Source: Delphinus delphis (Eukaryota > Chordata > Mammalia > Artiodactyla > Delphinidae). Taken from it: DNA of 64,000 nucleotides. The stretch lies in contig NC_082689.1 of the NCBI RefSeq assembly GCF_949987515.2, positions 9,043,501 through 9,107,500 on the forward strand. Reading direction: 5' to 3'. Shown piece by piece: positions 20,481 to 30,030 of this stretch. Under the pieces are notes generated by a model. The model ran no database searches, had not been told where the DNA came from, and saw nothing but the letters and a program-made list of their open reading frames with translations. A program made the position numbers and the translations under genes. Position 1 is the stretch's first letter, and each line of letters starts with the position of its first letter.

Positions 20481-22459
20481 ACTAGGAGTAAGGTCTGTGC
20501 CAGGTGCTGGAGAAGTTTAGTCCATCCTAGGGATTCTGAGACGGCTTTCTGCAGCCAGTGTGCCTAAGCAGTGTCTCTCAGCACTAGCCAGGTGAATCCA
20601 GGTAGGAGGAGGAAGGAGGGTGTCACAGGCAAAGGCTCAGAAGGAGGGAATATCCTGACGTATGCTTGGACTGGCTGCCCTCAGTGAAGAAAGGCTTCTG
20701 GATGTGGGTGCAGCTGCAGCGGCTGAGCGTACAGGGACCCAGGCATACAAATACTGAGTGGGTGAAAGTCGAGCTTTGGGGTGGCTGAGGCTGGGTGACA
20801 CACCGGCACTCACTCCTGTGTTGGAACTCAGCATAGACCCAGGAGGAGGGTGTGCCATGTGGAGGCCTCTCCCAGTAACCGGACAGCCAAGCCCCTCTTG
20901 CAGTCAATCCCACTAGACACAGAGCAGGAGCTCAGTCTGTAACAGGAGAGAGGCTTAGGATCTCGGTCAGCAGAGGGACAGAAGGGGCCAGGACCTGGCG
21001 ACAAGCACCCAGGTTGGCACAGGATTCCAAATGTCAGGGAGACAGTGAATGACGGCGACTTCAATCTATCCCTCGTTTTGACTGGGGTGGCTCGGCCCCT
21101 GCCACAGGGAGATGCTGCTGGGAAAGCGTTCCCTGCAGAAGAAGGCTTCGTTGTTCTCACTTGGGATGGTGCCCTTGCTCCGCTTTTAGCCCGATGGCAG
21201 CAGAGCCCCACCCTCAGCTACTGAGGTATGAATGTTCCGTTTACAGGCTCGCTCTCAGCCTGTCTCTGAACGCTACTCCCAGGAGAAGCCGGGTCAGTCC
21301 ACAGGCTGAGCCCCGCAGGCTAAGCCTTCCCGTTGAACCCGGGTCCTGAATCACGTCACCACCTGTCCTCATAGTGAATTCCCCTCTCAGGCCTTTGCTG
21401 CCACTAGCCCTCATTTGGGACCGCCTCAGTTCATCAGAGATGCCCTTGGGATGCTGAGGGTCAACAGGCCCAGGGGGCCAGGGTCAGAGTTGCTTTTGTT
21501 CTGGGAGGCTTCTTGGCCCTATGCGTATGTGCCCACTGTCCCCAGGCCAGCTCTGCAGAGCAAGGGCACAGGGCAGTGATGTTGAACACTGTGGCTGCTG
21601 CACCCTCGGAGACCACGCTGTGGCCTGCAGTGCTCCCAGGCGTGTCACACCACGGAGTGGCCCACCCAGCTCCTGCTAGGGCAGGAGGCCCCTCTGCGGT
21701 CAGCCTGGTGCTTGCGCTTGGTTCTGAGTTGGCAGTTTGCTCACACCCTAACTCCTGTGCTATGATGGCCCCTCCAGGAAGCACCCTGTCTAGACCCGCA
21801 GCTCCTACAAAGTCTGGCCTGTGGCCCCAGGATCCAAGGGCGGATTTGGCCAAGCTCAAATGTGGGGTGGGCCTCAGCTAACCTAGATGCCCCCTCTGGT
21901 TGGCACGGATGCAGCTGCAACCCAGGCAGGTAGAGGCAGCCTCTCTGCAGAGGCCTGAATAAGGAGTAGGAGTGGGGAGGCCGGGGGGTGGAGCAGTAGC
22001 TTCCCTCTTCCCCCCACCTCACTCTGTTTTATATCCTGTCTGCTTCCCCCAGATTGGGGCACACACTGGGTTGCTTTGCTCCCTCGCTCCCCTCTCTCTG
22101 CCCTCCGCTAAGCTACTCACTATTCCCTGGGCTGGCTCTTCCCTTGTCTCCACACGGGATGGGGAAAGCACGTTCAGCTGAAAGCTAACTTAGGGGCATG
22201 GGGTGGTGGGCTGGATTAAGTAATTTAGAATTCTTTTTCAAGGTGATAGTCTGACTTTCAAGACCTTTTTTTTTTTTCCCTGTGGAAGTTGAATAGCACA
22301 TAGATTTTTTTCTTTATTTAACTCTAGTAACAAATCCTAAATTTTCCCTAGGCAGAAACCACACAGACAAAGGTGGAAGTTCCAGGTCTCACTAATATTT
22401 TTCAAACCCATCGCATACTTTTCTACTCATACATTCATCATGTACAAAGTTCTTGCTCC
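20481..22459. other. Unassigned DNA, 2 kb, moderately GC-rich
   Basis: No repeat family is recognised apart from a possible antisense L2 trace near 20600-20650. Opposite-strand frames of 120-130 codons overlap at 21461-21881 and cannot both be real. None shows a known domain or good splice borders. A G-rich patch lies at 21964-21995. Confidence 0.35.
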
Positions 22460-22485
22460 AAATAATAATAATAATAATAATAATT
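22460..22485. repeat. (AAT)n microsatellite
   Basis: About eight perfect AAT/ATA units. Confidence 0.95.
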
Positions 22486-23164
22486 TAAAAGTTTTATTTG
22501 GCTGCTTGAGAAAAAGAACTGAAATCTCCTCTTTGTTTCCTGCTTCATATTTTCTGGATAATGAATGAGTCACACCATGAAGGAGTCTGTTGGGAGCAGC
22601 CCTTTATTCTCGTGTCTCAAGTCCCACCATCCCTGCTCCATTTCTGGCCTCCCTTGTAACCCCACAGCTGTCCTACATATTCCAGAAGAATGTGGGGTCT
22701 CTCCCTCTGGTTGTCTGCTGTGGAGAAACTGTTCCCCAGGAGACGATGGCAGGATGTCAGGACACAACTGGACCAGCGGAGAGGGGCGCCCTGCAGTTGT
22801 CAAGGGGACACAAATGGAGGTCACATCTTCCCCTGCACTCTGCTGTCTGGACATTTGCTTGGGAAGCAGGGGGGTGATGAAGGAGAAATAAGTCACATTT
22901 CTTCATACCTGCCTGTGATCACTGAGTATTTATGGAACACCTGTTGTGTGACATCCAAGGGTTAGGCTGGAAGAGACAATTGTGTCTCCAGCTCCGTGGG
23001 CCTCCCTCTGTAGGAGGATGCAAACCTTGCACTGGGAACCGAATCACTGCGGCGCTGGAACAGCAACTCCATGCGTGTAGCCTCAGTCGTCTCCTCCCTC
23101 ACCCACTCCCATCCCAATCTGCATGGGAACCGCCGCAGCACCCTTCGCCTTGCATCCCATCTCT
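22486..23164. other. Unassigned DNA
   Basis: Nothing recognised. Frames on both strands at 22565-22896 mirror one another and look like chance. Confidence 0.35.
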
Positions 23165-23610
23165 GAGACCCATTGGTTAAAAATCTGGGCCTTGGCTTCT
23201 GAGTGACCAGTTCAGATCCTGCCTCTGCTACTTAACTAGTTGTGTGACTTCTGTTAATCTCTCTGAGCCTCAATTTTCTCGTCTATAAATTGGGGATCGC
23301 ACTAGGTCTCCCGGGCTTCCCTGGTGGCGCAGTGGTTGAGAGTCTGCCTGCCGATGCAGGGCACATGGGTTCGTGCCCCGGTCCAGGAGGATCCCACATG
23401 GCACGGAGCGGCTGGGCCCGTGAGCCATGGCCGCTGAGCCTGCGCGTCCGGAGCCTGTGCTCCGCAACGGGAGAGGTGACAATAGTGAGAGGCCCGTGTA
23501 CCGCAAAACAAAAAAAAACAAAAATCAAAAAAACTAGGTCTCCCGTCATAGGGTTTTGTGAAGATTAAATGAGATTGTGTTGGGAAGGGGTTTAGCTAGG
23601 GACCTGGCTT
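23165..23610 (+). mobile_element. MIR SINE interrupted by a young SINE
   Basis: The left half (23165-23313) has 'tcagatcctgcctctgctac', 'tgtgtgacttctgttaatctc' in part and 'tgagcctcaattttctcgtc', the MIR sense core. The right half (23546-23610) continues with 'gggttttgtgaagattaaatg' in part, the MIR 3' side. The SINE at 23314-23532 splits it. Confidence 0.85.
23314..23532 (+). mobile_element. Short CHR-type SINE inside a MIR
   Basis: Full-length plus-strand copy with a mixed A/CAAA tail. The target duplication ACTAGGTCTCCCG is perfect (23301-23313 and 23533-23545) and is MIR sequence on both sides, which proves the insertion order. Confidence 0.97.
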
Positions 23611-24439
23611 GTCAGGAGCCAAGGATTCTGTGATCCGTCACCTGCCTGGAGTCTGTAGCCAACTCTGGCTGGGAGCTCTGAGCTGCGGCAGAAAGAGGAG
23701 GGTCTGCAGCCCTGGTTGGGGAAATAAGACCAACCCATGGGGAGAAAATAGAGGACAAATTAGGAGCTAAATGGTGATATGGGCCACAAACAAATTAGGA
23801 TTTATATAAGATAAGGGAGGACCTGGGTGCCTAAGGAGGTCTCAGAGCGTGTAGAGCTGGTGGCTGATGGGACCAGAGGAAGTAAAGACCATTCTTGTGA
23901 AGCTGAGTTAGGGCCGATTCAGGATGAGCCAGCCCCGTGCAGCCCACCTGGTGGGCTCCGAAGACCATCTGCTGCCCCAAGGCAGTTTGCACTTGAATTT
24001 ATTAAGCACCTACTATGTGATAAGCATACATTTACAGAACATCTCTAGTTTCACAAAACATTATTTTGGGAAATATAAATACATGATTTGGAGACTTGCT
24101 GTTAAATATATACCTAGAGGCTTCCTGGGTAGATGTTTGGCAGAGCTGAAAAGCTCACTTGTTTTTCTGTGATGAGAGCCCAATTTAGAAGGTTTTCATT
24201 CTAGGCTTGGCTTGGTATGATTTTACTCTGTAATTCCCGGCCTCCCCTTATTTTTCTAGTCATGCAAAGCTTCCTTATTTAGAAAAAAATATTAGTTACA
24301 AGTTGTTACTTTTTTTAAAATTCAAATACCCATTACACTTGGTTTTGTGGTTATGTTGGAGAATGGACCATTCTTAGGAGATGCAGCTGAAGCATTTAGG
24401 GCTGATGTGTCCCCATGACTAAATTCACTCCCAAATCCT
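23611..24439. other. Mostly unassigned DNA with a MIR/L2 trace
   Basis: 'atttattaagcacctactatgtg' at about 23997-24020 is the antisense terminal motif shared by MIR and L2. The rest shows no feature. Confidence 0.4.
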
Positions 24440-24565
24440 GATAGATAGAAAATATTGGCAATTGTTGAATCTAGATGGAGTGTTCACGAGTGTTTCTTGT
24501 CCTATTCTTTCCATTTTTCTCTATGTTTGGAAATTGGCAAATAAAAAGATAGAGAAAACCCATCG
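24440..24565 (+). mobile_element. Old L1 3' end fragment
   Basis: 'ggcaattgttgaatctagat' followed by 'ctattctttccatttttct' and 'tgtttggaaattggcaaataaaa' in part is the order of an old L1 3' UTR with its polyadenylation signal. It is short and diverged. Confidence 0.5.
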
Positions 24566-25204
24566 AACTATAGAGAAAAAATGGAGTAAGAGGAATCGCT
24601 GTCCTTTCTTGGCTGGTAGTTTTAGGATCTACCAGCCTAGGGCACTTCCCTTTTCATGCCTGGAGCTGGAGGGTATTTCCCCTCATACTTCAGCGCTGTT
24701 TAAAATTTGGGCCGTTCCTACAGGCCTCCGATTTCTGTTCTCTGCCTTGAGGTCTCCTCTGTGTCTCTCACTGGCTTCATCCTCAGCCTGCTGGTCTTTC
24801 TGAGGATTTGCCAGACTGTACCCTGGCTGCCATGGCAACAGAGGAGCAGCCCCGGAAGAGGCTGAGAGGGGATGGAGAACCTCTTACTTCTGAGAATTCT
24901 AGATGTGGGTTCTTTTGGGGACATATTGTGTGAACCTCAAGAATCCCTGAGCAAGCACCTGTCAGCCTCAAGTTTTGGGCAGAGGACTGGGGTTGGGGCT
25001 GGGGAGAGGACCAAGACCCTCCCCTTAGCTTTGGGGGCGGGGGTCTGAGAAGGGAGATCTTGCGGAGGAAGTATCATTGCACTGGGCTTACTGAGAGATT
25101 TATGTCTTCCTGATGGCGTCTCAAGGGTGATTTAAACTCTGAGCTCTTTTGACCTTATTTGCTAACTTTAGACCTAACCTCCATGTAGCATGCGATGGCC
25201 CCGG
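24566..25204. other. Unassigned DNA with an RFX-like X-box
   Basis: GCTGCCATGGCAAC at 24826-24839 differs at one position from the palindromic RFX X-box GTTGCCATGGCAAC. No other feature is recognised in these 640 bp. Confidence 0.4.
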
Positions 25205-25470
25205 GTAATAAAGTGCTCATTCCTTCCTTCCACCCATACTGACTGAGTGCTTATTTTCGGCCCCATACTGTGCCAGCACTGGGGACACAGGGCTCCACTG
25301 TGCCTTCAGACTGCAGTTGCCCCAGGGGCTGGGAGAGGAGGGAGGGGTCAGTGCGGGTTTCCTCAGAGGGGTGGGACCCGGGGCAGGTAAAAGAGGGCTT
25401 GAAATTAGAGAGAGGGTGGGGGTCACAGTGAGTGAAGGCACCATCTGATCAATGCACATTCTCTGGGTGA
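25205..25470 (-). mobile_element. L2 3' end, antisense
   Basis: 'actgactgagtgcttatttt', 'actgtgccagcactggggac' and 'acagggctccactgtgcctt' follow the antisense L2/MIR-like terminal order (…TGTGCCAGGCACTGGGGATACAG…). It is diverged. Confidence 0.5.
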
Positions 25471-26277
25471 ATGGAGATTAGTGGGCCTTGGTCAAGCTGT
25501 GAAAAGCCTAAAATTAGCCTGACCAGCTGGGCCCAGACTGTGCGGGACACCCCCTTACCCCCCTGGCCTCCTCAAGTTTCAGAAAGCACGAGTGTGTGCA
25601 GAGCAGCAGGCTTTGCCCAGGTCACAGCAGGCAGACGGGGCACCTGGGGCCAGGCTGGGCAGAGGTGCAGCTCCCAGCAGGGTTGCGGTCCCCACGGGGC
25701 CTCCTAGCCCTGCAGGGCCTGAAAAGAGGGAAGGGGGAGCCCCTGTCCTTCCCCTCTCCTTCTTGACACAGTTTCCTCTTTTGCTTCCCTGTTCTCCTTC
25801 CAGACCTGCAGGCCTGGCAGTGTGGCCAGCGACAGGTCAGAGCACTGCCTGGGCCAGCAAACCAGAGCCTGGGGCGGGACGAGCCTAACGGGGTTCGGGG
25901 CAGGGCAGAGGCCTGGACGGGCAACTTCCTGGGGCGCTGGGGGAGGAGCAACCAGAATACCTCATCCTTCCCGCATACTCTGTGCCAGCCTCCTTTCTGA
26001 CCTTGCCTGAAAGTCCCTCCGTTACTCACCATCGGGTGCTATCATCAAGCCTGAGAAGTGGTTTGAGAAGCTAATCTTGTCTTAGAAGGCTCTGGAGCTG
26101 GTCTGAGTGGTAGGGAGCAGTAAGTAGGGGGGTGGGGAGGTAAGAAGGAGGTGGCTCAGCCTGGTGGTGGTGGCAGCAGAGTGAGGCTGGGTAGCTGGAC
26201 AGCATCTTGGTGTCCCCCACCCGTTTCCCATGCAGGACCATCCCCATACCGGACATCCGCAATGTGATTGCTCTTAG
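25471..26277. other. Unassigned GC-rich DNA
   Basis: GC-rich with overlapping frames on both strands (for example 25592-25888 + and 25622-26032 -). No frame has a recognised domain. Confidence 0.35.
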
Positions 26278-26600
26278 GGGCTGTATTATGTCTCCAGCCC
26301 CACCCCCATTCATTTGTGGAAGCCCTCTCCCCTAGTACCTCGGAATGTAACTTTGAGAGTTACAGTCTTTAAAGAGGTAATTAAGTTAAAATGAGGGTGG
26401 GCCCTAATCCAATATGACCACTATCCTTATAAGAAGAGGTGATCCGGACACAGATACACACAGAGGTATGACCCTGGAAGGACACAGGGAGAAGACACTA
26501 TCTGCTACCCAAGGACAGAGGCCTCAGAAGGAACCAGCCCTCCAAACTCAATCTTGGACTTCTGCCTCCAGGACCGTAAGAAAATAATTTTTGATCGTGG
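26278..26600 (+). mobile_element. MLT1-type LTR
   Basis: 'taaagaggtaattaagttaa' (26371-26390), 'gggccctaatccaatatgac', 'tccttataagaagaggtga' and 'cttctgcctccaggaccgta' give the MLT1A/B order. The 5' end (TGTGTCC-like segment) is degraded and the 3' end stops after AAAATAA. Confidence 0.8.
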
Positions 26601-27689
26601 AAGTACCCTCCCCCGCCCCCAGTCTGTGGTGCTTGTCATGGCGGCCCTGGCAGTCTAACAGGCCCTCAGTCCTTCTCCCCAGAATGCCCTGCCTGATGCC
26701 CTCTGTCTATTCATCTTCTTCCCATCTTTTCTCCTGGGTCACCAACCCCAGCTTTCACATGGCTCTAATTTGCAAATGCCACCTCTGGTCCCGAGGTCTT
26801 ATCTGCAGCTGTGCTGGAAGATTCCGGAGAGTTAAACAGCACTGAGAACAGGCAGGAGGGCCCAGAAAGGTGTCCGCAGAAGGTGTGATGATCGCAAGCC
26901 CCCTCATAAGTCGCTCAGCCTAAGCTGATGGCAACGAGAGCCCGTCAGTACAGAGTTGTCGGAGCCCTACCATGTCCCCTGCACCTGCTAAGCATCCCAC
27001 GTGCCTGGCAGCATAATTCACTGAAATATTAACTTGGGGCTCCTCCTTCCACCTGCCTGCACCCGCTTTCCAACACAGCACCATGCTTGTATGTCCTAGC
27101 CTTGGACATTAACGGAGCCTAGACTTTAGCAGGTGGCAAATGGGCTATGATTCCCTAGGAATAATATTAAAACTGGTACACAATCTCCACACCCCAGCTT
27201 CACATCCCTTCTTTGGCAGAGTGGATGGGGAAACCTCCAAGAAGCTGTGATGAGGGGCAGTGGCCAACCCCTCCTCCCCCGGGCCCCCTCCCCCAGCTGC
27301 CATGGGCACCAGGCTCACAGTGTCCGGGAGACCCCAGGGCAAGCGGTAAAAATGGAGGCTGCAGGATGCTGGTGCATAGGGGCCGCACGTATGTGAATGA
27401 GACAGGAGGGTGCATGGTTAGAGAAGCAAAAAGTCTACCCACCACTGGCCAGCCCATACCACGCAATCCCTCCAGATCCACAGCCCTAGGCCCTGCCCCT
27501 CTCAGTTCTGGACTCTCCTGCCAGTCTTGGGGCCATTGTTGCTGGTGGGAATGGTCTTGGGCCAGGCTCTTAGCTACAGCACTGACCTTACCAGGGGTCT
27601 AATGCATCACTCACCCTCACTGTACTGAGCTCTGCTGAGAGCAGTGTGCCAGGCACCTACCCAATGTCTATTGTCCCCTTCTTTCTACT
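26601..27689. other. Unassigned DNA with a minus-strand G4 motif
   Basis: No repeat recognised. At 27268-27294 the plus strand has C-tracts separated by short spacers, with C5-GGG-C5-T-C5 at its core, a G-quadruplex motif for the minus strand. Frames at 27200-27602 on both strands overlap and are not supported. Confidence 0.35.
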
Positions 27690-28165
27690 AGCAGGACCCT
27701 GAGTTGGGGAGAGGGGTAGCAATGTACCCAGCTAAAATACTTCCTAGGATCCTTCGTAGCTAGTGGTGGCCATGTCGATCCAGTTCTGCCCAATGGAATG
27801 AGAGGAGAAGTCAGGTAGTAGATATTGAAAAAGGAACTAACTCAGCAGACATGTTCGTCAGTTCTTTACCTCTGATTGCTGACTTCACCCTTTCCCCTTT
27901 CTACCTTCCTGGAAGACAGTTTGGAGGCCTGGAGGTGCAGCAGCCACCTTTCAACCATGAGGACAAAAGCCAGGTGCTGAGTGTGGTGGAGGAGAAATAA
28001 AGAAGGAATCTGGCTAACAGCCCTAAGTAGTAGCACCGGCCCTTGACTGCCAACTCTGAATTTATTTTTTGCAAGAGATTAAAAAAGATGTCTTCTTTGT
28101 TTAAGCCCCTGTTACTCTAGTTTTCAGGTACTTGCAGGTAAACATAGTCCTAACTGACACACAGC
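27690..28165 (+). mobile_element. Old MLT1-like LTR or related repeat
   Basis: The ending 'cttctttgtttaagcccctg' and 'ttactctagttttcaggtac' followed by 'taactgacaca' is the typical terminus of older MaLR-type LTRs. 'cagcagccacctttcaacca' precedes it at the expected spacing. The subfamily is unclear and the left half is weak. Confidence 0.45.
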
Positions 28166-28309
28166 CCTTCCTACACAAAATCTGGTGGCTCCTTCTGAAA
28201 TCTCAGCACCTACCCCAGCCAACCCTAGAGCAGCCCCACCCAAGGATGGCCGTGCCTCTACTCTGACCCCACCACCCTGAGGTGGTGGCCCAGAGGAGTG
28301 CAGGGGTGT

Positions 28310-28400
28310 AGGGCCACAGGCTCAGAGAGGTTAAGTAACTTCTCCTGCATCACATGGCTAGTAAGAGTCAGGATAAGCTCTTCTATCTCAGAGGCACTGT
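28310..28400 (-). mobile_element. MIR core, antisense
   Basis: 'ggctcagagaggttaagtaa' (28319-28338) followed by 'catcacatggctagtaagag' is the conserved MIR core in reverse. Confidence 0.75.
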
Positions 28401-28544
28401 TTCTTCTCCGATACTAAGGTGGGTGAGGTCGGGCAGGGATGTGGGAGTTTGCAGACCAGCGAATCTGCTGTGATTTCCTAGGAATCATCATCATCATCAT
28501 AAATAGATCAAAGCCTCATTGAAGGCTTTGCAAATGTTGCCTCA

Positions 28545-28825
28545 GGGAGACCTAACCTGACTACTCTATTTAAAATTTCAACCCCTATTTCCTGATTCCA
28601 TTACCCTGCTCTATTTTTTTTTTCTGTAGAATAGATCACCTTCTAGCACAGTATTTAACTTATTTTTATTATTTTGGCTGTACATGTCTGTCCCCTCTCT
28701 CCCCACTCCAGGTTTAAGCCCCACACAAATAGCGGTCTTGGTTTGCTTTGTTTATGAATACATTCTAAGAGCCTAGAATAATGCTGGCCTAAAAAGGTAC
28801 TTGTTGAACTGAATTAAATAGCAAT
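28545..28825 (+). mobile_element. L2 3' end
   Basis: 'gacctaacctgactactcta', 'ttccattaccctgctctatt', 'catgtctgtcccctctctcc' and 'gtacttgttgaactgaatta' occur in L2 3' UTR order. An internal T-run (28616-28623) lies where L2 has a T-rich stretch. Confidence 0.75.
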
Positions 28826-28847
28826 GTTTCCCGAGCACCACCTATTA

Positions 28848-29232
28848 GGGGCTTGTGTCCTCCCCAAAATTCATATGCTGAAGTCCTAACGCCCAGTACC
28901 TGAGAATGTGGTTATAGGTGGAGACAGGTCTTTGAAGAGGTAATGAAGTTAAAATGAGGTCATTAGGGTGAGCCCTAATCCGACATGACTGCTATCCTTA
29001 TAATAAGGGGAGGTTAGGACACAGACACATAGAGAAGGAAGACCATGTGAAGACAACAGAGAGAAGAAGGCCACCTACAAACCACGCAGAGAGGCTTCAG
29101 AAGAAACCAATCCTGCTGCCACCCTGACTGCGGATTTCTAGCTTCCAGAATCATGAGAAAATAACCTTCTGTAGTTTAAGCCGCCCAGTCTGTGGTCCTT
29201 TGCTATGTAGCCCTAGTGAGCGAATACAGCAC
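28848..29232 (+). mobile_element. MLT1-type LTR, nearly complete
   Basis: 'tgtcctccccaaaattcata', 'gctgaagtcctaacgcccag', 'gaagaggtaatgaagttaaa', 'gagccctaatccgacatgac', 'agaaaccaatcctgctgcca' and 'ttaagccgcccagtctgtgg' are all present in MLT1A/B order, ending near 'gtgagcgaatac'. It is the best-preserved MLT1 in the window. Confidence 0.9.
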
Positions 29233-29234
29233 CC

Positions 29235-29345
29235 ATGCTTAGCTCTGTGTGACGGCTTTGTACACGTTGTCTCATTTGATCTTAACCACAATCCTAAGAG
29301 ATAAGTACTTACTTCTCAGGTGCGGAAACTGAGGCCCAGGAAGTG
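29235..29345 (-). mobile_element. MIR, antisense
   Basis: 'gttgtctcatttgatcttaa' and 'aaccacaatcctaagagata', then 'gtgcggaaactgaggcccag', give the antisense MIR order. Confidence 0.8.
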
Positions 29346-29819
29346 ATGATGGGGGCAGGCGCTAGGGAAAGGCTACATCTTGGTGTGTTAGGCCTCCTGG
29401 GGCTGGGGGGAGGGGGCCCCAGCTGCTGACTCACCAGGGCCCCCTCCTTATCCGGAGTTCTGCGGGAGGTCAGGCCGGTCCTCCATCTGCCCCGCTCCCA
29501 ACCCCACCCCTAAATGGGTCTACGCTGGACCCCTCGCCCTCTCACCCGCTCTCTCAGCAGCTTTGAGCAAACCCGTGATCTGAGATGTTGCTGGTACCAC
29601 CCAAAGAGACAAGTCTCTACAGTACAACTTCAGGCACTGAAGCCAGTGGAAGGAGGAGAAGGAAGACGGCTTTGGGGGAAAGCATTTCCTCAGTGTCCCT
29701 GGAAGCAGTTGGTCCTGAGGCACTACCTGCAGGCCCGCCCAGTGGGGCAGACCCCCCCAAGATTAGGGTGTAAGCAGCCCACTTGTTCTTCAGCTGCCAC
29801 TTCTAGTCAGGACAACAGT
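29346..29819. other. Unassigned DNA with a G-rich patch
   Basis: A G-rich patch lies at about 29396-29419 (runs of 4, 6 and 5 G). A 126-codon plus frame (29514-29894) shows no domain and runs into the next MIR. Confidence 0.35.
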
Positions 29820-30030
29820 CGTGGTTGGGGTTTATTGAGGTCCAGCAGGTGCCGAGCTTTGTCCTCAGTGCATGATGTCGAGTTTCTCGTTTAATCCTCT
29901 AAGCAGCCCTGCGAGACGGTCACTGATACTGTCACCATTTTACAGGTGGGGACACAGAAGCTTAGAGAGCTCAAGTGACTAATAATCGGTTGGGCTGGGA
30001 CCCCGTCTGAGTTCAGTGTTAGGTCCCTTC
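29820..30030 (-). mobile_element. MIR, antisense, near full-length
   Basis: 'tttattgaggtccagcaggt', 'gtttaatcctctaagcagcc', 'ccattttacaggtggggaca', 'gcttagagagctcaagtgac' and 'gctgggaccccgtctgagtt' cover most of the MIR consensus in reverse. Confidence 0.85.
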
